Shown here: positions 19,938-27,187 of the stretch, piece by piece | Layout: each line of letters opens with the position of its first letter | Numbering within the stretch: the stretch's first letter is position 1 | Source of the DNA: Brevibacterium daeguense | GTDB lineage: Bacteria > Actinomycetota > Actinomycetes > Actinomycetales > Brevibacteriaceae | Assembly: GCF_021729135.1 (NCBI RefSeq) | Contig: NZ_JAJTWW010000002.1 | Span: forward strand, 1-64,000 | DNA: 64,000 nucleotides | Direction: 5' to 3' | Position numbers and translations under genes: made by a program | The notes under the pieces: model-generated | Seen by the model: only the letters and a program-made list of their open reading frames with translations | Databases searched by the model: none | What the model was told of the DNA's origin: nothing

Positions 19938-20648
19938 ATGACGACGTACGTGCAGCCGACTCCTGAGCAGATCGAGAAGTTCAACCAGGAGATTCGCTAC
20001 GCCTGCTACAGCGTGTTCTCGGTGGCGGGAGAGATCGGCGATGAGGATCGCGCCGCGCTGGCCGAGGAGATCACCCAGAAGCTCTCGGCGCTGGCAGAGC
20101 AGGGACTGGTGGTGCGTGGGGTGTACGACGTCTCCGCGTTCCGGGCCGACGCCGACGTGATGTTCTGGTGGCATGCTCCGACCGTCGAGGCGATCCAAGC
20201 CGCGTACTCGGTGGTCCGCAACTCCCAACTCGGCTCGATTCTGGACCCCGTCTGGTCCGCGATGGGCATGCACCGTCCTGCTGAGTTCAACAAGGCCCAT
20301 CTGCCCGCGTTCCTGACCGATTCTCAGCCGGGCGACTACATCTGCGTCTACCCGTTCGTTCGCTCGTACGAGTGGTATGTGCTGCCCGCTGATGAGCGTT
20401 CGAAGATGCTCCGCGAACACGGTATGGCCGCGATCGATTACAAGGATGTCAAGGCGAATACCATCTCGGCCTTTGCCTTGGGCGACTACGAGTGGCTGCT
20501 GTCCTTCGAAGCGCCGAAGTTGGACCGCATCGTCGATCTCATGCGTGACCTTCGGGATACCCAGGCTCGCCTCCACGTGCGGGAGGAGATCCCGTTCTTC
20601 ACCGGACCGCTGCGCGAGCTCAGCGAGATCGTCAGCAACTGGCGCTGA
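19938..20648 (+). CDS. hemQ: Coproheme decarboxylase HemQ/ChdC (chlorite dismutase fold)
   Basis: Decarboxylates coproheme III to heme b with peroxide, the last step of the coproporphyrin-dependent pathway. The 236-residue protein has the signature [14 protein letters not shown], containing the reactive Tyr positions, and MLREHG, with the proximal His. [15 protein letters not shown] and the C-terminal EIPFFTG are also typical. GAAGGAAGAG immediately precedes the ATG. The gene is in the heme cluster after a 260-bp repeat-filled gap. Confidence 0.95.
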   Translation: MTTYVQPTPEQIEKFNQEIRYACYSVFSVAGEIGDEDRAALAEEITQKLSALAEQGLVVRGVYDVSAFRADADVMFWWHAPTVEAIQAAYSVVRNSQLGSILDPVWSAMGMHRPAEFNKAHLPAFLTDSQPGDYICVYPFVRSYEWYVLPADERSKMLREHGMAAIDYKDVKANTISAFALGDYEWLLSFEAPKLDRIVDLMRDLRDTQARLHVREEIPFFTGPLRELSEIVSNWR

Positions 20649-20708
20649 GCAGGAGTCAAAGGGGCTGACGCTGAGCAGGAGCGCAGGCGGCTGGTGCTGA
20701 TTGCTCAG
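20639..20708. repeat. 26-bp tandem repeat starting inside the hemQ stop region
   Basis: CTGGCGCTGAGCAGGAG at 20639-20655 contains the hemQ stop. It is followed exactly 26 bp later by CTGACGCTGAGCAGGAG (16 of 17 identical) and another 26 bp later by the weaker CTGGTGCTGATTGCTCAG. Confidence 0.85.
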
Positions 20709-20803
20709 GCAGCTCGCGGCCACGGTACGGGGCAGCAGTCTTCTGGTGCCTGTTGATCGGTAGCACATCGGCTGGCCGCCGACCGCGGCAAGGAGTATTC
20801 GTC

Positions 20804-20831
20804 AGGCCCGCAGCGGCATCGCTGCGGGCCT
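20804..20831. terminator. Hairpin terminator downstream of hemQ
   Basis: A perfect 12-bp stem, AGGCCCGCAGCG (20804-20815) with CGCTGCGGGCCT (20820-20831), and loop GCAT. A mildly T-rich stretch follows. Confidence 0.75.
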
Positions 20832-20940
20832 CTGGCTGTTTCGCTGTCCGCTCTCGGCTCTCGAACGCACGGAGTCCACGCGCGATTGGCATGGCGGTTT
20901 CCGGTGTCGATTCATGTTCTGTGCGCTTTTCTTTGTATTT

Positions 20941-20981
20941 GTTCGAATCCTCTTGACGATGTTCGAATCAATGAGGATAAT
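20941..20981 (+). promoter_or_regulatory. Sigma70-type promoter with direct-repeat operator for the DUF222 gene
   Basis: A -35 TTGACG (20953-20958), a 17-bp spacer and a -10 GATAAT (20976-20981), close to consensus and set in AT-rich DNA. GTTCGAATC occurs at 20941-20949 and again at 20961-20969, 20 bp apart, flanking the -35 like operator half-sites. The predicted start near 20988 leaves about 40 nt before the GTG at 21030. Confidence 0.7.
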
Positions 20982-21029
20982 TGAACTGAGCACGTGATTC
21001 TTGCAGTCACTGTCGACGAGGGGAGCGCC

Positions 21030-22649
21030 GTGTACTACTCTTCAGCGGGGGACGAGGAGTTGATAGCTGGTGTCTCGACCTCCTCGTCTCGTTTCGGTCC
21101 ATCTGCTGAGGAGCCGGACGATCTGGCCCGGCCGTCCCCGGTTCTTGCCACCGCCATGGATGTGGAATGCGTTGAGGAAAAGCTTCCGGAGCTGCTCCAC
21201 GTCCTCAGTGTCGTGGCCCGCGTCTCGGGCGATATACGTGCGGGCGAACGACGCTTGGCTCCGGAGGAGGCTCTTGCGGCCGTGCGGGTGCTGGAGGATG
21301 TGCGGCGCCGGCTTGATGGCTTGTCTGCAGAGGCCACCGCGATCTTCGCTCGCGAAGGCGACCCCAAGTCATACGGTGCACGCAACTTGCGGTCTCTGCT
21401 GCGTGAGCAGCTGAAGCTGTCGTCGGCGGAAGCAGGTCGGAGAGACAAGCTCGCGGCATGGGTCGGTTCGCGCACCGGTCTCACCGGCGAGGTCTTGGGG
21501 CCGGAGCTGCCGGTCGTCGCCTCTGGAATACATGAGGCCGAATTCTCGACCTGCCAGGTGCTCGGGACAGCAGAAGCGCTTCGTCGTCTGCCTCCGGCTT
21601 CGCGAGCAGCTCACCAGGAAGACCTTGAGAAGATGTTCGCTGACAATCTGAACTCGGTGCAGGTGAAGGACATCGACACGCTGGGAATCCGAGTCCTCGA
21701 CTACCTGGACCCGGATGGGGCATGCCCGCGGGAGGAAACGCATCCTGACACCTATCACGTGACTGTCACTCCCAGGCGCAATGGGGACTGGAGCCTGTCG
21801 GGTCTGCTCACGGCGACCACTGGTGCTGCTCTCCATGCGATGCTGACTGATCGAGCGAAGGCCGACCGTGCTGGCGCTGAGCCGGCCGAGGGGAACACAG
21901 CTGATAAGTCGATGGACCCGCGCCCCGGACAAGGCGAGGACGTCTTCGAATTCTTCGAGCCGTCTCCCACCGGGGTACTGGGAGACGGCTCCGATGTCAT
22001 TCAGCAGGTGCCGAAGGACATTCGCCCGGACGGCGTCAGGCGCCATGAGCGGTTCACTGCCATCGTGATGTCAGGTGCACGCGAGCGCAAGCAGCACGGC
22101 GCGGCCTACGCATTGGTGATATCAGCAACCGCCGAGCAGGTGGCGATCGGCAAGGGCGAAGCGACCACTCAAGCTGGAACTCGGGTCCGACTGGAAGAGG
22201 TGCTGAATCTTTCTGCTGGAGGGCAGTTCTATTACCATTCGACCAAGAAGGGCACGGGAACAGTCAGTGTCCGCACTGAGGGCCGGTTTGCTACCGCAAA
22301 TCAGATGGCGGTGCTGCTGGCGCGCGATCGCGGATGCACGTTCCCCGACTGCGATATCCCTCCCGGTTGGTGCGACGCCCACCACATGATTCCGTATGCC
22401 ATGGGTGGGTCGACAGATATCAACAACCTCACTCTGGCATGTTCCTTCCACCACCATTGGCATGAGAAGCGCGGGTGGGAAGCCACAATGGTGGGCGGCC
22501 TCCCGGGGTGGATTCCTCCCGCCTGCATCGACCCGCAACGTCACCCCGTATTCCATTCCAGATTTCGATCGATGTTGCTCGAGTTGCCTCCGCTGCTCAC
22601 CCGGAGCGAGCCGGCTCGCTCTGACCGAACCGACGAGCCGCCATTCTGA
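21030..22649 (+). CDS. DUF222 and HNH endonuclease domain protein
   Basis: A 539-residue protein of the actinobacterial DUF222-HNH family: an alpha-helical DUF222 region (about residues 35-330) and a C-terminal HNH nuclease domain with CTFPDCDIPPGWCDAHH, INNLTLAC and HHHWHEKRGW. These are multicopy proteins of unknown cellular role with a predicted Zn-dependent nuclease fold. The GTG at 21030 follows GAGGGGAG and fits the promoter; the GTG at 20994 lies almost at the predicted transcription start. The final codons, with stop, are repeated twice downstream. Confidence 0.9.
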   Translation: MYYSSAGDEELIAGVSTSSSRFGPSAEEPDDLARPSPVLATAMDVECVEEKLPELLHVLSVVARVSGDIRAGERRLAPEEALAAVRVLEDVRRRLDGLSAEATAIFAREGDPKSYGARNLRSLLREQLKLSSAEAGRRDKLAAWVGSRTGLTGEVLGPELPVVASGIHEAEFSTCQVLGTAEALRRLPPASRAAHQEDLEKMFADNLNSVQVKDIDTLGIRVLDYLDPDGACPREETHPDTYHVTVTPRRNGDWSLSGLLTATTGAALHAMLTDRAKADRAGAEPAEGNTADKSMDPRPGQGEDVFEFFEPSPTGVLGDGSDVIQQVPKDIRPDGVRRHERFTAIVMSGARERKQHGAAYALVISATAEQVAIGKGEATTQAGTRVRLEEVLNLSAGGQFYYHSTKKGTGTVSVRTEGRFATANQMAVLLARDRGCTFPDCDIPPGWCDAHHMIPYAMGGSTDINNLTLACSFHHHWHEKRGWEATMVGGLPGWIPPACIDPQRHPVFHSRFRSMLLELPPLLTRSEPARSDRTDEPPF

Positions 22650-22703
22650 CCGGCGGAACCGACAAGCCGCCATTTTGACCGGCTGGTCCGACGAGCCGCC
22701 CTT
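22621..22703. repeat. Three tandem copies of the DUF222 gene end including the stop
   Basis: Units at 22621-22645, 22646-22674 and 22675-22703 each begin yTGACCG and end with a version of CCGACGAGCCGCCATT. The true stop TGA (22647-22649) opens the second unit. Confidence 0.9.
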
Positions 22704-22763
22704 CTGCGACTTCGCGAGCGCTTACCGCTGCGCACCATGAGCTTCGGGACCTCGAGACGTGAC

Positions 22764-22945
22764 CGGGTGCCATGAACTCCGCAAGCGTCGAAAGTTGCGG
22801 GGGTGCGGTGAACTCCAGGAGCGTCACGGTATGCCGGGTGCAACGGTCTCATCGGGCGTCGAACGCTGCCCGATGCCATGGACTCCGCGAGTGTCGAACG
22901 CTGCCGGGTGCGGCGGTCTCCGCGGGCGCCGAACGTTGCGGGCTT
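22764..22945. repeat. Five tandem units of about 35 bp
   Basis: Five diverged units ending GTCGAACGCTGC or a close variant run consecutively. Typical pieces are CGGGTGC, then RACTCCGCGAG and GTCGAACGYTGC. They occupy most of the 320-bp gap before the convergent GNAT gene. Confidence 0.8.
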
Positions 22946-22970
22946 TGCCGACCGCGTTCGGTCATAGAGC

Positions 22971-23876
22971 TCAGCGCCCCGGTATTCGCCGCATCGGCAG
23001 GTGAGGGATGCCATCCTCAATAAATGGATCCCCGGACTGCCTGAAACCGAACCGACCGTAGAAGTCCCTCAAGTGCGCCTGGGCGTTCAGGGTCAGGAGT
23101 CCGTCACCGAACTCGTCGACCAGCCGACTGATGAGGGCTGAGGCGATGCCTGTAGATCGTTCCCGCCGATCGCAGACAACGCGCCCTATGCTTCGACCCT
23201 CGGGATCACCCGCCGGACCGTCGATCAGACCGTAGGGCAGCACCCGTGCGTACCCTCGAGGTTTGACTGTCAGACCGGTCTCCCCACCGTGGGAATCATG
23301 GTAGGGCGCGGGCGAACCAGCTCCGTGCACCACAGCGTGCACCGTCTCGGGGTACAGGTCGACGCCGTCGAGATCGAGGTAGGAGCAGTTCTGCTCGACG
23401 ACGAACACCTCGGCGCGGAGTTGCAGGATTCCGTACAGCTCCTGAGCGGTGAGGTGCTCGAATGCCTTCAGTTCCACCTGGTTCGGCGAGGCGCCGGTGA
23501 AGTCAGTTCGCGGGTCCACCTGATGCAGTGAGGCGCCGGCGCACCGGGCCTGCCGCTCGACCTGCAGGGGCGACGCGCCGGCCGAAGAGATCGCCCGGAG
23601 ACCTTCGCCAAAGGCGCTGGTGTCGGCAGATGGCGGTTCATGTTCTCCCGCGTGCCCGTCCCCGCCGTGCTCTCCCGCGCACCTGTCCCCACGGCGATCG
23701 CCATCGCACCTGTCCCCACGGCGATCGCCATCGCACCCGGCGCCGCTGCTGAGAGCCTCGGTGGAGGCACACATCCCCTTGTCGCCATGATCGGGAGTTC
23801 GAGCATAATCGGGAGACCGAGACGCTGAAGTCACATGCGCCGGGGTTCGGAGACCTGGTGCTTCGGGTGCTGACAT
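22971..23876 (-). CDS. GNAT-family N-acetyltransferase (ElaA-like) with long repetitive N-terminus
   Basis: The C-terminal about 165 residues form a GNAT acetyltransferase of the ElaA type: LTAQELYGILQLRAEVFVVEQ at its start, then RVLPYG, GRVVCDRRERSTGIASALI (acetyl-CoA loop) and LNAQAHLRDFYGRFGF. Substrate unknown. The ATG at 23876 lies 4 nt after the msrB stop, giving 301 residues. However, the first about 130 residues are tandem-repeat DNA read as protein (GDRRGDRC repeats; AS-x-x-QV repeats). The native start could be a GTG at 23519 or 23477, though neither has a ribosome binding site. Confidence 0.75.
   Translation of the reverse strand: MSAPEAPGLRTPAHVTSASRSPDYARTPDHGDKGMCASTEALSSGAGCDGDRRGDRCDGDRRGDRCAGEHGGDGHAGEHEPPSADTSAFGEGLRAISSAGASPLQVERQARCAGASLHQVDPRTDFTGASPNQVELKAFEHLTAQELYGILQLRAEVFVVEQNCSYLDLDGVDLYPETVHAVVHGAGSPAPYHDSHGGETGLTVKPRGYARVLPYGLIDGPAGDPEGRSIGRVVCDRRERSTGIASALISRLVDEFGDGLLTLNAQAHLRDFYGRFGFRQSGDPFIEDGIPHLPMRRIPGR
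23477..23600. repeat. About 42-bp repeat echoing the 5' end of the GNAT domain
   Basis: Read on the minus strand, three consecutive units of about 42 bp encode AGASPLQVERQ, GASLHQVDPRT and GASPNQVELKA. The last unit runs into the conserved GNAT domain. Confidence 0.7.
23679..23732. repeat. Exact 27-bp tandem duplication
   Basis: Bases 23679-23705 (beginning GCACCTGTCCCCACGGCGAT) are repeated without mismatch at 23706-23732, inside the doubtful N-terminal part of the GNAT gene. The lack of divergence suggests a recent event. Confidence 0.9.
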
Positions 23877-23880
23877 GCCC

Positions 23881-24309
23881 TCACGCCTTTGCCGCATCCT
23901 CGTCGAGCACAAGGCTGATCGAATTGATGCAGTAGCGCAGATCCGTGGGAGTGTCGTAGCCCTCGCCCTCGAAAACATGCCCCAGGTGCGAATCGCAGTT
24001 GGCACACCGCACCTCGGTCCGGGTCATTCCCATCGTCGTGTCGCGCAGATATCGAACGCGGTCCTCTGCCAGCGGCGCGTAGAAGGTCGGCCAGCCGCAG
24101 TGCGATGGGAACTTCGTATCCGACTCGAACAGCACCGCATTGCACGCGCGGCAACGATAGGAGCCCGGTGCTGTTGTGGTGTAGTACTCGCCGGTGAAGG
24201 GCCGTTCGGTGCCCGCCTGGCGCAGCACTGCATATTCCTCGGGAGAGAGGATCTCCTGCCACTCAACTTCTGATCGCTTCACTGCGGGGGTGTAATTCTC
24301 GGATTCCAT
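23881..24309 (-). CDS. msrB: Peptide-methionine (R)-S-oxide reductase
   Basis: Reduces methionine R-sulfoxide in proteins. The 142-residue MsrB has the zinc-binding CxxC pairs RCRAC and RCANC, the substrate loop HCGWPTF, HLGHVFEGEG and the catalytic Cys in LRYCINSISL. The ATG follows GAGGAG with 5 nt spacing. It is probably the first gene of a two-gene unit with the GNAT gene. A placement near the hemQ region also matches M. tuberculosis (Rv2674). Confidence 0.96.
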   Translation of the reverse strand: MESENYTPAVKRSEVEWQEILSPEEYAVLRQAGTERPFTGEYYTTTAPGSYRCRACNAVLFESDTKFPSHCGWPTFYAPLAEDRVRYLRDTTMGMTRTEVRCANCDSHLGHVFEGEGYDTPTDLRYCINSISLVLDEDAAKA

Positions 24310-24677
24310 CAGTACTCCTCATCTGGTTCATCCGTCGCCTGGCTGGTCCAGCTCACGGAACTCGGCATCCTCCGATGAGCGGTGCACCTGGTGAACAGTG
24401 CTCCCTGCTATGCGGAGCAGCTTCTGTGGGATGCTTGGGTTCTACCGCAAGTCGGTCCCTGAAGCGTAACGAACAAGACGCCTGAGATGTTCCGCAGATC
24501 AGTCTCCTGAGTTGCTCGGAGAAGCTTCATGAGCTGTCCGGCAGAAGTCTCGTGTATTGCTTCGACCAAGTATCCTGCGTTGTTGACGAAGTCTCATGAG
24601 CGTTCCGGAGAAACGGTGCGGGCCGGCCAGTAGGGTCGCGGACCGAACAGTAGGATTGTTCGATGGAGGTGATTCGA
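24310..24677. repeat. Gap with six about 22-bp degenerate repeats
   Basis: In this 368-bp gap, 24476-24612 is made of about six diverged units resembling AGTCTCATGAGYTGYTCCGG, for example AGCTTCATGAGCTGTCCGG and AGTCTCATGAGCGTTCCGG. The first 160 bp contain the msrB promoter side and no gene. Confidence 0.6.
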
Positions 24678-25907
24678 GTGTCGATGTCCAAGAGCGTCCC
24701 CGATTCAACCGCTCGCGCGGTGCGACTCGCCTTGGCGGGTCTGGGAGTGGGCGCGGGAATCGGGTTGATCGCCTCGATCGCCACCTCAGGTCTGGCGGTC
24801 TACTTCGCTCGTCGCATCGTGATCCCCGAGCAGGCTCCCGAGGAGCTCGAGATTCTCCATGTCGACGGCTTCGACTACGACATGCGCGTTCAGCTCGCTG
24901 CCAATGAGGACACGGTGGTCAGCGGCTGCTACGGCCTTTACTTCGACTCCGGTGCCGGCCATGCCCAGATCGGCGACATCCTCGAATACGATCCCATCTC
25001 CCGGACGGTGTCCCGGGAAGTCATTGCTGTGACCTCCGGTGATCTCCGCTCTGCACGGTGGGGACGATGGACAGGAGTGTTCTACCCGCACCCTGAGACT
25101 CTGGGATTGCAGTACGAGGAGATCACCCTGACCTCCGATGTTGGGGAGCTGCCTGCCTGGTTCTTCCCCACGAGCTCGGAAGCTCCCCGTGACACTTGGG
25201 CCATCCTGGTGCACGGTCGCGGTGGATCGCGATCCGAAGGCCTCAAAGCCGTCCCGGTCCTCGAAGCGCTCCGGATGCCCACATTGGCGATCTCGTACCG
25301 GAATGACGCCGAGGTGCGCGTCGGCAACGCTTCGCGCTACGGCCTGGGCGATACGGAATGGCTGGATGTCGACGTCGCCATTGACTATGCGCTCGCTCAC
25401 GGTGCCCAGCGGGTCGTGGTATTCGGCTGGTCGATGGGGGCGGCGATCACGTTCCAGGCTGCGTCGCGCGGACGCAACCGGCGTCATATCGCCGGTCTCG
25501 TCCTGGACGGCCCAGTGGTCGACTGGTACGACGTCCTCGATCATCAGGCCCGGATCAACTTCCTGCCCACCCCGGTCGCCCGCCTCGCTCTCGACATGCT
25601 GACCCGCCCTTGGGCTCGCCCGATCACCGGGCTGGAGACCCCACTCGACCTCAATCGCATGGACTGGGTGCGGCGAGCTGCAGAGCTCGACAAGCGCGTT
25701 CTCCTCATCCACTCCGACGACGATGAGTTCGTTCCGTCGGGTCCGTCACATGCGCTGGCCGCCGTGCGGCGGGATCTCGTCACCATGCCGAAATACGACC
25801 GAGCGCGCCACACCAAGGAATGGAACATCGATCCTGAGCGCTGGAACGATGAAGTCGCAAGCTTCATCGAGTCCGAGGTGCTGGTCAACGACAGCGCTGC
25901 CGACTGA
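24678..25907 (+). CDS. Membrane-anchored alpha/beta hydrolase
   Basis: A 409-residue protein with one N-terminal hydrophobic segment (about residues 17-45), then an alpha/beta-hydrolase domain from about residue 170. AILVHGRGGSR forms the oxyanion region, VVFGWSMGAA is the nucleophile elbow (Ser), IHSDDDEFVP contains the acid, and the His is likely in RARHTKEW. The substrate is unknown; the family resembles peptidase- or esterase-type BAAT-like hydrolases. The GTG at 24678 is preferred because GGAGGTGAT, nearly the full anti-SD complement, lies 8 nt upstream. That sequence would be inside the gene if the ATG at 24663 were used. Confidence 0.82.
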   Translation: MSMSKSVPDSTARAVRLALAGLGVGAGIGLIASIATSGLAVYFARRIVIPEQAPEELEILHVDGFDYDMRVQLAANEDTVVSGCYGLYFDSGAGHAQIGDILEYDPISRTVSREVIAVTSGDLRSARWGRWTGVFYPHPETLGLQYEEITLTSDVGELPAWFFPTSSEAPRDTWAILVHGRGGSRSEGLKAVPVLEALRMPTLAISYRNDAEVRVGNASRYGLGDTEWLDVDVAIDYALAHGAQRVVVFGWSMGAAITFQAASRGRNRRHIAGLVLDGPVVDWYDVLDHQARINFLPTPVARLALDMLTRPWARPITGLETPLDLNRMDWVRRAAELDKRVLLIHSDDDEFVPSGPSHALAAVRRDLVTMPKYDRARHTKEWNIDPERWNDEVASFIESEVLVNDSAAD

Positions 25908-26257
25908 TCCGTCGGGCAGCAGATGGCCGGCGTCTGACGTGGGCTTGCCTCACCTGAAGCCGCATCCTCAACACCTGACGCCGCATCCTCAGCGGGGGAG
26001 CAGGGGCGACCTTGCCCGCGAGATGCGTTCCAACCCGGGCAGCACGCCCGTGACTCGGCTCCTGGGCAGAGTGAAGGACCATTTCGTTCCTGGCAGGGGG
26101 ACTTCCAAACCGACTGGCGGCTGCCCGTTCGAGAGCGGGCTGGGGGCGGCCGCTCCAGCCTCAGCCAGGGCCTGCCCGCTCCAACCCGAGCAGGGGACCG
26201 TCCGTTTCGCTCCCGGACAGCTTGGCCGTCACTGCAAACCGGACAGCGTGGCCGTCC
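25908..26257. repeat. Gap with short tandem repeats, including an echo of the pyrimidine reductase 3' flank
   Basis: CACCTGAAGCCGCATCCTCA (25951-25970) recurs at 25972-25991 with one mismatch, period 21. CCGGACAGCKTGGCCGTC occurs at 26213-26230 and 26239-26256, period 26, ending 2 nt from the stop of the minus-strand reductase gene. No gene is visible. Confidence 0.7.
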
Positions 26258-27061
26258 TCAGTCCGTCGCGGAGTGGATGGCCAGCCGCTGAATGTAGGTC
26301 CTCGAATCGGTGAGCAGGCTCAGTGGGGTGAGCTCGAGGGGGCTGGCGAGGCGGGTGCCGTTGAGCAGACCGGTCGGTCCGATCCCAGTCTCCCCGGCGA
26401 GCAGCGGCGAGATCGTCAGACACAGCTCATCGACGACTCCAGCGGCAACCCACTCACCCAGCAGGGTCGGCCCGCCTTCCGAGAGAACCCGGCGGGCGCC
26501 TCGGGCGCGGAGGTCGCGGAGCACCTCTTCAGGGGTCACCGAATCCTGGTGGGAGACGACGTTCTCTGCTCCGCAGAAGTCGCGCAGCTCTGCAAGCACT
26601 TCCGCGTCCGTCGTCGAGGTGTGGACGACGACGTCCGATGTGCCCTTCTCCGCGAGGCGCTCGAAGTCGAGCCGCCCGGACCGGGAGATGATCACCAGCA
26701 TGGGAACGGGCCGTTGACCGCGGGCCGTGCGCTGCTCGACGTACCGGGGCTTCTCCGAAAGGCGGGTGTATCGCTCGATACGTGTTGTGCTGGCCCCGAC
26801 GACGACTGCGTCGGCCAGCGCGCGGAGCACAGAGAATACCCGCATGTCGGCAGGAGACGAGATGGACCCGGTGCGTCCGTCCCTGCCGGTGACCGCCCCA
26901 TCTGCTGTGACCACCATGTTGACCTGCACTCTCATGCCCGCGGTATGACCGTCCAACGGGCCGGAATCATACAGCTCGACCAGAGCCGGTTCGCCGGGCG
27001 CCGGAGGGATCGAGCGGACCTCCGGGATGAGCTGGGTCAGTTCTACCTCTGACGATTTCAT
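26258..27061 (-). CDS. Pyrimidine reductase / RibD C-terminal-domain family protein
   Basis: A 267-residue protein of the RibD-C/DHFR-like fold: QVNMVVTADGAVTGRDGRTGSIS, ADAVVVGASTTRIE, RRVLSEGGPTLLG and VDELCLTISPLLAG are the expected NADPH- and substrate-binding blocks. Members reduce riboflavin-pathway intermediates or act as stand-alone reductases; Rv2671 of M. tuberculosis is the syntenic counterpart. GAGGAG lies 9 nt before the ATG. The exact substrate remains open. Confidence 0.88.
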   Translation of the reverse strand: MKSSEVELTQLIPEVRSIPPAPGEPALVELYDSGPLDGHTAGMRVQVNMVVTADGAVTGRDGRTGSISSPADMRVFSVLRALADAVVVGASTTRIERYTRLSEKPRYVEQRTARGQRPVPMLVIISRSGRLDFERLAEKGTSDVVVHTSTTDAEVLAELRDFCGAENVVSHQDSVTPEEVLRDLRARGARRVLSEGGPTLLGEWVAAGVVDELCLTISPLLAGETGIGPTGLLNGTRLASPLELTPLSLLTDSRTYIQRLAIHSATD

Positions 27062-27187
27062 CGATGCGTCTCCTCACGCGGTGGGGATGTGCTGACTGGG
27101 GCTCAGCTGTCGATCAGGGTCAGGTCGCCGGGCGCGCCCATCGTCTCACCTGCCGTGCTCGGCCTGGTGTGGGCGGCCAGCGCCGCC

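Noticed and set aside
20941..20969. tRNA remnant or att site suggested by two GTTCGAATC (T-loop-like) sequences
   Set aside because: No acceptor, anticodon or D arms and no integrase are present; the sequences fit better as promoter-flanking direct repeats.
23690..23732. GGCGATCGCC octamer-type motif (HIP1-like)
   Set aside because: It occurs only because a 27-bp segment is duplicated; there is no sign of a dispersed family in this actinobacterial window.
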